From: Candidatus Babeliales bacterium
GTDB lineage: Bacteria; Babelota; Babeliae; Babelales; RVW-14
Assembly (NCBI GenBank): GCA_019749895.1
Contig: JAIEPG010000003.1
Span: 124,001-188,000, forward strand
Length of the DNA stretch: 64,000 nt
Direction of reading: 5' to 3'
This document shows, one piece after another, positions 8,009-16,045 of this stretch. The notes beneath the pieces were generated by a model. The model saw nothing but the letters and a program-made list of their open reading frames with translations. It searched no databases and was not told where the DNA came from. The translations under genes and the position numbers were made by a program. Positions within the stretch are counted from its first letter, which is position 1. Each line of letters begins with the position of its first letter.

Positions 8009-11000
8009 GCGCATAGTTGGTCAATTAGGCTTTTTGTAGTTGTATCAAGGCCGCTGATTGTGGTGCTTTTTAAGCGTCCGATTATTTCTGAATCAGCTTT
8101 AACTTTGTTGTATAATTCTTCGATTTGTCCAGGCTTGCTTGCATATTTTTTTACCATGGTGGTGATTATGGCAATTTTTCTGCTCAGCGTTGCTTGGTTT
8201 TTCCAGTCACCAGAAGCAAGGTGGTCATAAACAACATCATAATTCTTTTTGTTCTGATCGGTTCCACAGTCTGTAGTTAGGTAGATCATGACAAGATTTT
8301 TCAATAGCTCCTGATTTCTGCGTTTGCTTGCAAGGTGTTTTTGGTCATTTTGTAGCGTGAAGAGGGTAGTTTTTGGATCATAGTTTTTAACGCATAAAGG
8401 TTGAGCAAGTAGTGCGGTTTTGTCGTACAATGGCTTGAGATGTGCAAAATTATGATTGGTATAACAATCGCTGCATGTGCCAAGCAAATCTGCTTTGTCA
8501 TAATTGCTGAGCGGTACATTGTTTATAACTTTTTCTATAAAAGCAAGTGTGGTTGAGTCATTAGAGCTTCCATAGCTTGTGAAGAGAAAATATGAACTTA
8601 GCGCATAAGCAAAGCACTGGTGAGCTTGATTAAGCGCCATAGATTTGCATTCGTGGAAAATTCTGGTGTTCCAATTTGAATCTACAACCCCTGTTTTTCT
8701 GTAAATAGCCAGCCCCATGGAATAAAAATCAAGATTGCTTGTTGCATTAGTCCACAGAGTGCTACTACTAATGTTCAGCAACGTGCAAATATCTTTGAAT
8801 ATATTCTTATACTGTTCTTGTTTTGTTACATCAATTTTTTGTGCAAAAAATCGCATGTACAAATTTTTTGCATCAAGTGCGAGCGGAGCAAGTGCTGTGC
8901 TGATAGCTTGCAGAGCTTGTGTTCGAGAGGTATCAGTTGTTGCCTTTTCAAGGGTATCGGAAAGCTGGGCAAGTTTTAAAAGGGCTAGTAGATCTTTTTT
9001 GTTTGCTTTTGGCAAGTACGGTTGCTTGCCAATTGTTTGAAGCATAATCAACGCAGGAACATCAGTTTTTTGTTCAAGATCTACCAAATTAGCCAAGAAG
9101 TTTATGAAGAGCGCTTGGTCTTCAGGAGCGTTTGCTGCGTAGGCAAGGCCCTGGTCGATAATTGTTTGTACGTTTGCAGCGCTTACTTGTTTGCGCACCA
9201 GCGCTGCTGCCGTTTCTGATTTTTCGTCAAAAACGAAATTGAGGTTGGTGCCCAGCGTTACAAAGAGTTGTTCAAATTCAGTAGTGGTTGTTGGAAAGTT
9301 TTTTATAAGCGAGCTGACAACGTTGTCTATTTTGCTTTGATACTGCGTTGCTGGTGGGAAAGCCGGAGGCGTTTTTTTAGGTGGTGTTGGCTGGGTAGGA
9401 ATGCTTGGTGGGGTTGTGACAAAAATTTTTCCAGTACTTAGTGTTGTGAGAGCTTGGCCGAGTTGTCCCAATTTTGCCTTGAGAGCTTGCAAGCCCCGTG
9501 CTAAGTTGCCCAGCGGGCCTGCGGAAAATGTTGGCGCGGGTTGCGGGGTAGTAATTGGTTGTGCTTGTGGTGGCAGTTCGGGCTCTGTTTTTCCAGCTAC
9601 TGCTTTGTCTCGCTCTGTTTGTTTTTGTGTAAACATGTTGGCAAGTTTCTTTTTACGTTCAAAGCTTTTGCGAGCTTTTTTTAAGAGTTTTTCCACATTG
9701 GCAAGCCTTGGGTCACAGACAGTTATTTTTTTATCAAAATCTGCTTTGGTTGAAATTTTTGCAAGCTGGTTCCAAACACTTGAGCCCTGTGCTGCTAGGT
9801 TGATGTTAACAAGTTCTAAGGCCCAATAGTCAGTGCCAACCATAAAATAAAGGTTAACGTTGTAGCGCTCATTAAAAACGGGGTTTTCTACCCATGTTTG
9901 AATAACAACGTTTGAGAGGGTTATGTTGCCTTGGTTAGGTTTGCCTAGATATGAATAAGCATCATCTGGTCCTGTCAGCGTGTTAATATAGAATGTTTTT
10001 CTGCTCGATCTATCTTGCAGGTTCAAAAAGCTGTCACGAATAAAATGCAGTACGCCGCCAGGACCAACTTGAATGTTGTCAAGAATGTGCGTGGCATTAC
10101 CCGGAATCATAGAAATAAAAGTAGGGTAGAACGTGTTGGAGCCAAAATCAGCTGTTGGTGCTCCAAAAGAAAATGCTTTTGCCCAGTTGGTAAAAGCCGG
10201 TGGGATATCTTGGATCCACAAAGGTTTTTTTATGGCTTTTTTTGGCGCAATGGTTATGGGCGCGGCAATAGTTTTGGGATAGATTAAAACGGCGTGCTTG
10301 TCGGTGATATCGATATTTTTGTTTTGTGCGGCTGTCGTTTGAATAAAGCGCTCTGAAAGAATCTGAAGTGCAGGGTCAATGTCAAAGGCCGTAAACCAAC
10401 CGATGTTTGGTATGAGCGCTTGAGGTATGCTGTTGATGCCCAAGTTTTGTGTATACCAATCGTCATAAAGCGATACTTCTTTGAGAAATTTTTTGAAAGA
10501 GTTGGTCCAATCTTTTTTCTTTTTTGGAACTGGTTTTGCTTTCTTGACCGTTGGTTTTTGCTTTTGCTCTGAAATCAATGCTGCTTGTTCAAAGAAATAA
10601 TGTAAATCAGAGCTTTTTGGCCACGAAACACCTGTAGTTCCTCCAAAGCCTATTTGTGTCATTGTTTGAGACGTCACCGTTGCATCAGTGACTGCGCCCA
10701 TAACCAACGTGTAATCAAGGTTGATTGGTAACTTGCTGTCGTCGATATCTTTTTTGAATTGAAAGTATTGTAAGTTTTTGCCGCCGCCAGAGCACGTTCG
10801 TACATAAACAATGTTGACGTTAAGCTTGTTGAGCAGCAGCGCAACGTGTGTCATAAGTTCAACGGGAATACCGGCAAGTGCATATTCAACAGTACCGTGT
10901 CCGTTGATAAACATGTTCCAAGGTTGTAAGTTTTTTGCCAGATTAACGTCGGTAAGGTCCAGAGCTGGAGCTCCTGGGGCTGCTTCAAATTTTGTACTGT

Positions 11001-11535
11001 TGATTCCATTAAGATTCAAAATGTCGGTTAACTCGGCAATAAGATTAGTGTGCAAATCCTTGGCATTAGTGAGACTGTTCGATACTTCAGTCCCTAGGTT
11101 TGTTTGGGTTACTGGATTTTTTGTTTTTAAAACAGTTACGAGTACCTCTTTAATGTTTGGCAGAGAAACCGTTTCAGTTGCAACATAACCTTTTGGGACT
11201 AACAAAAAGAGATTGGGCGCCGGATGATAAAAATCCCACTCTGCAAGTTTTAAATCAACTGCTTTAATAAAATCACTTTGAAATTGAGCAAGGTTGCCTG
11301 CTTTGCACGCCAAAAGATTGAAAAGAATGGCATTGGCAACAAGTATGGGACAGGCTTTTTGGTTGAGGGCAATAGCACATTGTACTGCTACGGCTGATTG
11401 TGGTTGACTGGCCGTTGTTGGTGCTTCAGCGCGATTGTGATCGAGAAAAATCGCTAGGCGGCGAAATGGTGCTGTAGCGGCTTGTGTGTTAGTTGTGCAA
11501 TAGCTAAAAAATAAAAACAATAATAATTTTTTCAT
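8005..11535 (-). CDS. Large exported protein with possible caspase-like (clan CD) His/Cys dyad
   Basis: 1176 residues from the ATG at 11535, chosen because GGGAG lies six bases upstream; the open frame runs seven codons further only to an ATT. Residues 1-19 form a signal peptide ending TQA. In the first third, MFINGHGTVEY (H213-G) is followed 35 residues later by the hydrophobic strand VNIVYVRTCSGGGKN (C248). This His-Gly/strand-Cys spacing is typical of clan CD peptidases (caspase, clostripain, gingipain), though no homology search backs it. Later parts: a Lys-rich segment, a Pro/Thr-rich linker around residue 670-740 with the amphipathic helix GLQALKAKLGQLGQAL, and a long helical C-terminus. 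It follows the HU and CPBP genes on the same strand with a 59-base gap. A structural exported protein without catalysis is the alternative. Confidence 0.55.
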   Translation of the reverse strand: MKKLLLFLFFSYCTTNTQAATAPFRRLAIFLDHNRAEAPTTASQPQSAVAVQCAIALNQKACPILVANAILFNLLACKAGNLAQFQSDFIKAVDLKLAEWDFYHPAPNLFLLVPKGYVATETVSLPNIKEVLVTVLKTKNPVTQTNLGTEVSNSLTNAKDLHTNLIAELTDILNLNGINSTKFEAAPGAPALDLTDVNLAKNLQPWNMFINGHGTVEYALAGIPVELMTHVALLLNKLNVNIVYVRTCSGGGKNLQYFQFKKDIDDSKLPINLDYTLVMGAVTDATVTSQTMTQIGFGGTTGVSWPKSSDLHYFFEQAALISEQKQKPTVKKAKPVPKKKKDWTNSFKKFLKEVSLYDDWYTQNLGINSIPQALIPNIGWFTAFDIDPALQILSERFIQTTAAQNKNIDITDKHAVLIYPKTIAAPITIAPKKAIKKPLWIQDIPPAFTNWAKAFSFGAPTADFGSNTFYPTFISMIPGNATHILDNIQVGPGGVLHFIRDSFLNLQDRSSRKTFYINTLTGPDDAYSYLGKPNQGNITLSNVVIQTWVENPVFNERYNVNLYFMVGTDYWALELVNINLAAQGSSVWNQLAKISTKADFDKKITVCDPRLANVEKLLKKARKSFERKKKLANMFTQKQTERDKAVAGKTEPELPPQAQPITTPQPAPTFSAGPLGNLARGLQALKAKLGQLGQALTTLSTGKIFVTTPPSIPTQPTPPKKTPPAFPPATQYQSKIDNVVSSLIKNFPTTTTEFEQLFVTLGTNLNFVFDEKSETAAALVRKQVSAANVQTIIDQGLAYAANAPEDQALFINFLANLVDLEQKTDVPALIMLQTIGKQPYLPKANKKDLLALLKLAQLSDTLEKATTDTSRTQALQAISTALAPLALDAKNLYMRFFAQKIDVTKQEQYKNIFKDICTLLNISSSTLWTNATSNLDFYSMGLAIYRKTGVVDSNWNTRIFHECKSMALNQAHQCFAYALSSYFLFTSYGSSNDSTTLAFIEKVINNVPLSNYDKADLLGTCSDCYTNHNFAHLKPLYDKTALLAQPLCVKNYDPKTTLFTLQNDQKHLASKRRNQELLKNLVMIYLTTDCGTDQNKKNYDVVYDHLASGDWKNQATLSRKIAIITTMVKKYASKPGQIEELYNKVKADSEIIGRLKSTTISGLDTTTKSLIDQLCA

Positions 11536-11594
11536 GACTTCTCCCTTTTTAATCAAAAAAGCACAGCTAAAAAAGTGAAATCAAGAAAATGAAA

Positions 11595-12458
11595 TTAAGC
11601 CTTTAAGTGTGGCTTATTACTCAAGCGATCGCGATACGCGATCATGAGAAAAACGATTACGAGCACAAAGAGTGCGTGAACCAAAAATGATTGCCGCAAA
11701 TCTGCATTAACAAACCATGGCAGCTGGCTTGCTGGCAAGTAAACTAGCAATGGTGCGCGGCGCATAATTACTTTAACAAATACCAGCCCCGCATGAGCGC
11801 CCATGCCAGCATACAGTTTGCCGGAAATATGAAAAATTAAAGCGAGCATGAAGCCCAACAAAAAGAGACCAAGTCCCAGTTTGTAATCAACCGTGAGCAG
11901 GTTGAGTGGGTTTGAAAAATCGTGGCACAACATAAAAACCAGTGCCGACCAAAAGATACTTTCTAACGGACTCAAAAATTGTTTTAAAAACGGTAGTACG
12001 GTCCCGCGAAAAATAAGTTCTTCGGTCCATGCCAGCATAAACGTTGCCAAAAATCCAAAGCCCATGCTTGCCAGTAAGCCGCCAGTCAGGGTGCCCCACG
12101 CTGTGTTGAAGTGTGTGTAGCCGGCAAGCCATAAAGAACCGAGTAAAGCGCTGTGCAAGGTAAAGAAAATAATAAACGTAGTAAAAAAATCTTTGAGCCA
12201 CGACGTTGAACCAAGAAAACGAATGTTTTGGTTAAACCATGTTTTTAAAAAACTGAGTGGCTGTAGACTGAGCAAAAGCAAAACGTGACTTATTGCTAAG
12301 ATTGTTTGAACAATTTTGCCCGCGCCGCGGCTTGCAAAGAGTGTTAGTGATGGGTCTAGTAAGCGTGCCAAGGGCTCGAGCATGGCGAAGATGATTCCAA
12401 AAGAAAGGGCCGATAAAACTACCGGCCCTAAACTTTTCCATTTTTTGTGCTGTATCAT
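11595..12458 (-). CDS. CPBP-family intramembrane metalloprotease (CAAX/Abi type)
   Basis: 287 residues from the ATG at 12458. The open frame extends 58 codons further, but that part overlaps the HU gene in another frame and does not look like protein of this family. About eight membrane helices. Motif 1 EELIFRG (EExxxR) near residue 155, motif 2 FMLCHDFSNP and motif 3 GMGAHAGLVF supply the catalytic Glu, His and His. Family members range from CAAX prenyl-protein proteases to bacteriocin-immunity proteins and regulators of membrane proteins; the substrate here is unknown. It lies 31 bases after HU on the same strand, so co-transcription is likely. No clear Shine-Dalgarno precedes the chosen start. 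Confidence 0.8.
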   Translation of the reverse strand: MIQHKKWKSLGPVVLSALSFGIIFAMLEPLARLLDPSLTLFASRGAGKIVQTILAISHVLLLLSLQPLSFLKTWFNQNIRFLGSTSWLKDFFTTFIIFFTLHSALLGSLWLAGYTHFNTAWGTLTGGLLASMGFGFLATFMLAWTEELIFRGTVLPFLKQFLSPLESIFWSALVFMLCHDFSNPLNLLTVDYKLGLGLFLLGFMLALIFHISGKLYAGMGAHAGLVFVKVIMRRAPLLVYLPASQLPWFVNADLRQSFLVHALFVLVIVFLMIAYRDRLSNKPHLKA

Positions 12459-12489
12459 GTTGTAGCTAGTGTACGACTTGATGTGCCGA

Positions 12490-12771
12490 TTAATAACCTG
12501 AGCGGATTTGCTCTTTAAGATGTTTGCCTGGTTTGAAACGAGGCACCTTGATGGCAGGCAGGTTGATTTTTTCTTTGGTTGCTGGATTAATACCAACACG
12601 TGCTGGGCGCTTTGATGTCCAGTACGTACCAAATCCTGTCAAAGAAACCTTACCACCTTTTTTAAGTGTTCTTTCAATGATGCGTGTGAATGCTGCAAGT
12701 ACTTTTGCAACATCTTTCTTGCTGAAGTTGGTTTCTTCGCTTAGCGCGTTGATCAACTCGCTTTTGTTCAT
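12490..12771 (-). CDS. hup: HU/IHF-family DNA-binding protein
   Basis: 93 residues from ATG at 12771 with GGGAGA six bases upstream; earlier in-frame codons are unlikely as a start. Classic HU layout: MNKSELINALSEETNFSKKDVAKVL helices, then the beta arm with GFGTYWTSKRPARVGINPATKEKI, where the RxGxNPxT arm tip and the intercalating Pro are conserved, and a C-terminal KPGKHLKEQI helix. It bends and compacts DNA as a homodimer. A very good promoter (12823-12851) lies about 50 bases upstream. HU and IHF subunits are hard to separate by sequence alone; as the only copy visible, HU is the safer name. Confidence 0.93.
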   Translation of the reverse strand: MNKSELINALSEETNFSKKDVAKVLAAFTRIIERTLKKGGKVSLTGFGTYWTSKRPARVGINPATKEKINLPAIKVPRFKPGKHLKEQIRSGY

Positions 12772-12822
12772 AACGGTCTCCCGAAAAAGAGTGTAACTTA
12801 TCAACATTACGTTTCAGTGTGA

Positions 12823-12851
12823 AATTTAGATTGTGTTTGCAGGTTTGTCAA
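12823..12851 (-). promoter_or_regulatory. Sigma70-type promoter for HU
   Basis: On the minus strand TTGACA (12851-12846), a 17-base spacer and TAAATT (12828-12823) match the consensus closely. The predicted transcript starts about 45 bases before the HU start codon. Confidence 0.7.
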
Positions 12852-12997
12852 GAAAAAGAGCGAAGACATAAATGTTTTTCTTACTTTTTTGTATTATTAT
12901 TATTTATTAAAGAAAAATAATTGTGGGTTTTGGCTCTTGTTTAATTTTTCTTTTCTGAATGTAAGTTGTTTTTTGCATCAATAAAATTTTAATTTTT

Positions 12998-13027
12998 TTG
13001 AAAAGTTCTTCATGGTACACTTATTTT
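12998..13027 (+). promoter_or_regulatory. Candidate promoter for tatD
   Basis: TTGAAA (12998-13003), an 18-base spacer and TATTTT (13022-13027) lie 33 bases before the tatD start codon. The fit is moderate and the region is very AT-rich, so chance matches are possible. Confidence 0.4.
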
Positions 13028-13060
13028 TTTGATTCATTTTTGTACACAAAAAGGGAAAAT

Positions 13061-13867
13061 ATGTTTGTTGACACTCATTGCCATTTGAACATGATGGTAA
13101 AAACCGAGTTTGATACGCTTCTCAAACCGGAGCATTTTGTGCTCGTGCACGATATTATAGAACAAGCCAAGCGGGCCGGCGTTACTCAAATTATTAACGT
13201 TGGTACCAGTCTGCCCGAAAGTATGAACTCAGTAGCACTGGCACAGCATTTTGATAATGTTTATGCAACGGTTGGTTTGCATCCGTGTGACTGCACGCCA
13301 ACCTGGCGCAAAGATTTTGAAGACATTGTTCGCTTGGTAAAAAATAAAGAAGAAAATAAAATTAAAGCGATTGGTGAAGTTGGTTTAGATTTTTATCACA
13401 AACCATTTGATGCGCAACGACAAGTTGATGCGTTTAAAGCGCAGATTGAATTGGCGCTTGAATATAACTTGCCGTTGGTTATTCACGTGCGTGATGCTGG
13501 CGAAGAATTACTGAGAGTTTTGGAAGAGTATGTTAAAGAAATTAAAGGCGCGACTATTCATTGCTTTAGTCAAAAGCAAGATTTTGCAGACATTGTTGTG
13601 GGCTGGGGTTTTTATATTGGCATTGACGGGCCCATAACCTATCCAAAAAATGATGAGCTGCGCTCGATTGTAAAAGCGACGCCGCTTGAGCATATTATTT
13701 TAGAAACTGATGCGCCGTTTTTGCCACCGCAGCAGTATCGTGGCAAACAAAACAGCCCCGTTTATTTGCCGCTCTTTGCGCAAACGATTGCTGACCTGAA
13801 GGGTGTGAGTTTGGAAGAGCTGGCGCGCCAGACAACGGCCAATGCGACCAAGCTTTTTGATTTGTAA
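13061..13867 (+). CDS. tatD: TatD-family metal-dependent DNase
   Basis: 268 residues from ATG at 13061 (GGGAAA upstream); a longer in-frame start at 12998 adds 21 residues that do not belong to the family. Metal ligands of the TIM-barrel amidohydrolase-like fold are all visible: FVDTHCHLN (HxH) at the N-terminus, GEVGLDFY (Glu), VIHVRDAGEE (His), TIHCFSQ (His) and ILETDAPFLPP (Asp). TatD enzymes are Mg-dependent 3'-5' exonucleases linked to DNA repair, RNA turnover and DNA fragmentation. Monocistronic; a strong GC hairpin lies just downstream and is shared with the convergent operon. Confidence 0.92.
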   Translation: MFVDTHCHLNMMVKTEFDTLLKPEHFVLVHDIIEQAKRAGVTQIINVGTSLPESMNSVALAQHFDNVYATVGLHPCDCTPTWRKDFEDIVRLVKNKEENKIKAIGEVGLDFYHKPFDAQRQVDAFKAQIELALEYNLPLVIHVRDAGEELLRVLEEYVKEIKGATIHCFSQKQDFADIVVGWGFYIGIDGPITYPKNDELRSIVKATPLEHIILETDAPFLPPQQYRGKQNSPVYLPLFAQTIADLKGVSLEELARQTTANATKLFDL

Positions 13868-13878
13868 CAAATAAAAAA

Positions 13879-13904
13879 GGCCGGGACCGTAAAAAGTCCC
13901 GGCC
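13879..13904 (-). terminator. Intrinsic terminator of the 18.8-14.1 kb minus-strand operon
   Basis: GGCCGGGAC / GTCCCGGCC is a perfect 9-bp stem with an 8-base loop. On the minus strand it is followed by TTTTTTAT, a good U-tract. It may also stop plus-strand transcription of tatD, though the T content after the stem there is weak. Confidence 0.75.
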
Positions 13905-13978
13905 CCAACTTATCTTTTAGCTTTTAGGCTGTTTATTTTCAACGAACGTCTATTTGGTTAAAAGATACTTTGAAAAAT

Positions 13979-14068
13979 GCCCGTCTACGTTAACAACTAC
14001 GCCGCGGCATCCGCTTTTTAGGGCATAATCGCGTCATAGCTGGTAGAGCGAAGACGGATGGAGGTTAT
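13979..14068. repeat. Dispersed palindromic repeat, copy B (90 bp)
   Basis: This stretch matches the reverse complement of 30271-30358 over its full length at roughly four bases in five by eye. Shared blocks include GCCCGTCTA, CGCGGCAT, TTTTAGGGCATAAT, AGCGAAG and ATGGAGGTTAT. A central stem (CTACGCCGCG with CGCGTCATAG, 8 of 10) is kept in both copies with different bases. Copy B overlaps the stop codon of the 14065-14619 gene, and its GGAGGTTAT end has no gene behind it. Confidence 0.7.
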
Positions 14069-14619
14069 CCAAATAAATTAGTTCTTACCAGATCGTAAGT
14101 AGTTGCTACCGGAGCTGAAGCAAAAGCCTTTTTTGCTTCGAGCATTTCTTGGTAAAGTGGCATTAACTTGTGCCAAATAACTATGCCAGCAATAACAGGA
14201 ATAGCTGCTATTGTCCCAATAATTGCTCCAGAAGTCTTGATGAGTTTTTCGAGTTCTGCGTCATTTTTTCCTGAATACAATTCCTGATATTCTCTGCTTT
14301 CTTGTAATAATGCTTCAAGATCAATGATCTTTTGTGTCATTTCGTTAAGCTTTTGGTTGGTACTCTCAAACTGTGCATCCATATTTTCAGTAAGGTCTGT
14401 TGTTGCATCGTTAATATGCTCGCCAATTTCTTGGGAGGCATATGTGATCATTGATTCACGACATTTTTGGTCTGTTTCAGGATTAAAGTATTTGTATGCC
14501 GTGCCAACAAGAGATATGCCGGCATCTACCGTGCCAAGCCCTTCTAAAAGCACTGCAGCAGCATTAGCTGTTTCTGCCGTAACAATGAGTGTAAGAGCTA
14601 ATAAAAATACTTTTTTCAT
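14065..14619 (-). CDS. Exported coiled-coil protein with C-terminal membrane helix, unknown
   Basis: 184 residues. A signal peptide (1-20, ending ANA) is followed by a helical region with heptads around residues 60-125 (NDATTDLTENMDAQF, NQKLNEMTQKIIDLEALL), then a hydrophobic segment 132-152 (IGTIAAIPVIAGIVIW) and a short tail. Third gene of the operon that begins with the MutS-type ATPase, 30 bases after the 459-residue coiled-coil gene. The coiled coil preceding a membrane segment resembles phage-tail-like or adhesin stalk proteins and simple envelope tethers, but no family is recognised. The terminator at 13879-13904 ends the operon. Confidence 0.62.
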   Translation of the reverse strand: MKKVFLLALTLIVTAETANAAAVLLEGLGTVDAGISLVGTAYKYFNPETDQKCRESMITYASQEIGEHINDATTDLTENMDAQFESTNQKLNEMTQKIIDLEALLQESREYQELYSGKNDAELEKLIKTSGAIIGTIAAIPVIAGIVIWHKLMPLYQEMLEAKKAFASAPVATTYDLVRTNLFG

Positions 14620-14649
14620 GATGGTAACTTCTTTCTTTGTTTTTACTTT

Positions 14650-16029
14650 TTATGCCGCAGCAGCCGCTTCATGTTCTGGTTTTATGATTGGCTCGGTAGT
14701 TACAAAAATAGGCTTTTTTGGGTAGGCAAACTTTTTAGCTTTTGTCTTTTTGAGCTTGTTGGTAACGCCTGCTTTAATTTTTGTATAAAGCACGTAGCCA
14801 ACAGCGGCAATAGCTACTGAAAGAGCAGCAGGTGTCCATTTTGCACAAGATTCCCATGCTGGAAGCTTGTCAGAAAATGTTTCAATGAACGTCTTTTGGC
14901 TTTCTTCGCTTGCAAGTTCTTTTTCAAGTTCTTCTATCTTTTTCAAAACTTCTTGCTTGCGTTGTTCTTTTTCCAATTCTGCTTTGATTGCTTCTGCTTT
15001 TCTTAATATTTCATCGTTGGTAGCTTTTTGAGCGGCGGTTTCTTGTGACAATTGAGCTTCTCGGTCTTGCTTAATTTTTTCAGCATCTTTGAGAATGCTT
15101 TCTTGTTTTGCTTTCTCTGCTTCTTTTTGTCGTTCTTCTTGTGTTTTTAACGTTTTAGCACGTTCAAGAAGTTCTTGTTCTTCTGCCAACTTTTTAGCTG
15201 CTGCTTCTTCTTGTTCAATTTTTCTTACGTATTCAATTTCTTCTGCTTTCTTAAGCAGCTCGTCTTGCTTAGCTTTTTCAGCAGCTGTTGCTTGTTCTTG
15301 CTTAAGCTTGCGAGTGTTTTCAATAGCGCGCGCTTGTGCAAGAACCTTTTCTTGTTCTTCAAATGTCTTTCTATCTATTGCTTCTTGTTTAATGCGTGCT
15401 TGTTCTTTATCAAACTCAAGTTGAGCCTTTGAAATTGCATCGCGTTGGTTTTTAAGTGCGGCAACGTTGTTAACAAGCTGACGAGCTGGTTGAAGCCTTG
15501 TTGCGTCGATAATTTTTGGGTTGATGGTGTTTAAACAATTTTCAAGTTCATGGTTATCACGTAACAAAAGATTATTCGCTATGTTCAACAACATAAAGTC
15601 TTTCTCAGACTTTGGTCCATTTTTTTCTATGTTTTGAAGAGCTGCTTTATTTTTTAGTAAGAAATCTTGTGCATCAATTCCTGCTGGTCTATTTTGTTGC
15701 AAGCAATCTATTACTTTGTTGTATTCTTGTATTTGTTGTTCAATTGGCGCAGTTGGCACGTTGTGTTGTTTGTAATTTTGTAAACTTTTATTAAGCTCTG
15801 CTATTTTTTCCTTGAAAGCATTGGTTGTTTTTTCAATGGTGCCCATGACTGCCTTTGGCGTGCCACAGTTCCAGAACCAGCAAGCTGTATAAGCAGGATC
15901 TTCTTCAATGCCAAGACGGTTTTCAAGATCTTTAACCGTCTGTTCAACAGGATCTAAAAAAGTTTGCGTTGCAGGCAACGCGTTTGTTGCTGTACTTAAT
16001 GCGATAAGTACTAAAAATATTCTTTTCAT
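14650..16029 (-). CDS. Exported Glu/Lys/Gln-rich coiled-coil membrane protein, unknown
   Basis: 459 residues from ATG at 16029, preferred over codons further upstream because GGGGG then sits about seven bases before it. Signal peptide 1-19. Residues 45-60 contain a short Cys-containing loop (ACWFWNCG). Residues 200-380 are one long charged coiled coil with repeated units such as EQEKVLAQARAIENTRKLKQ and near-identical AEKAKQ/KKAEEI blocks, very like TolA or other stalk helices. A membrane helix near 400-425 (ALSVAIAAVGYVLYTKI) is followed by a Lys-rich segment (KLKKTKAKKFAYPKKP) and an Ala-rich end. It sits between the MutS-type gene (16 bases upstream) and the 184-residue gene. Probably an envelope-spanning rod; the role is unknown. 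Confidence 0.62.
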   Translation of the reverse strand: MKRIFLVLIALSTATNALPATQTFLDPVEQTVKDLENRLGIEEDPAYTACWFWNCGTPKAVMGTIEKTTNAFKEKIAELNKSLQNYKQHNVPTAPIEQQIQEYNKVIDCLQQNRPAGIDAQDFLLKNKAALQNIEKNGPKSEKDFMLLNIANNLLLRDNHELENCLNTINPKIIDATRLQPARQLVNNVAALKNQRDAISKAQLEFDKEQARIKQEAIDRKTFEEQEKVLAQARAIENTRKLKQEQATAAEKAKQDELLKKAEEIEYVRKIEQEEAAAKKLAEEQELLERAKTLKTQEERQKEAEKAKQESILKDAEKIKQDREAQLSQETAAQKATNDEILRKAEAIKAELEKEQRKQEVLKKIEELEKELASEESQKTFIETFSDKLPAWESCAKWTPAALSVAIAAVGYVLYTKIKAGVTNKLKKTKAKKFAYPKKPIFVTTEPIIKPEHEAAAAA

Positions 16030-16045
16030 ATTCATCCCCCAAGGA

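Noticed and set aside
11536-11556. Seven-codon extension of the large exported protein
   Set aside because: Begins with ATT, and the Shine-Dalgarno GGGAG lies within it, serving the ATG at 11535.
12459-12632. Upstream extension of the CPBP protease
   Set aside because: The extra 58 codons overlap the HU gene in a second frame and do not resemble the family; the start at 12458 is preferred.
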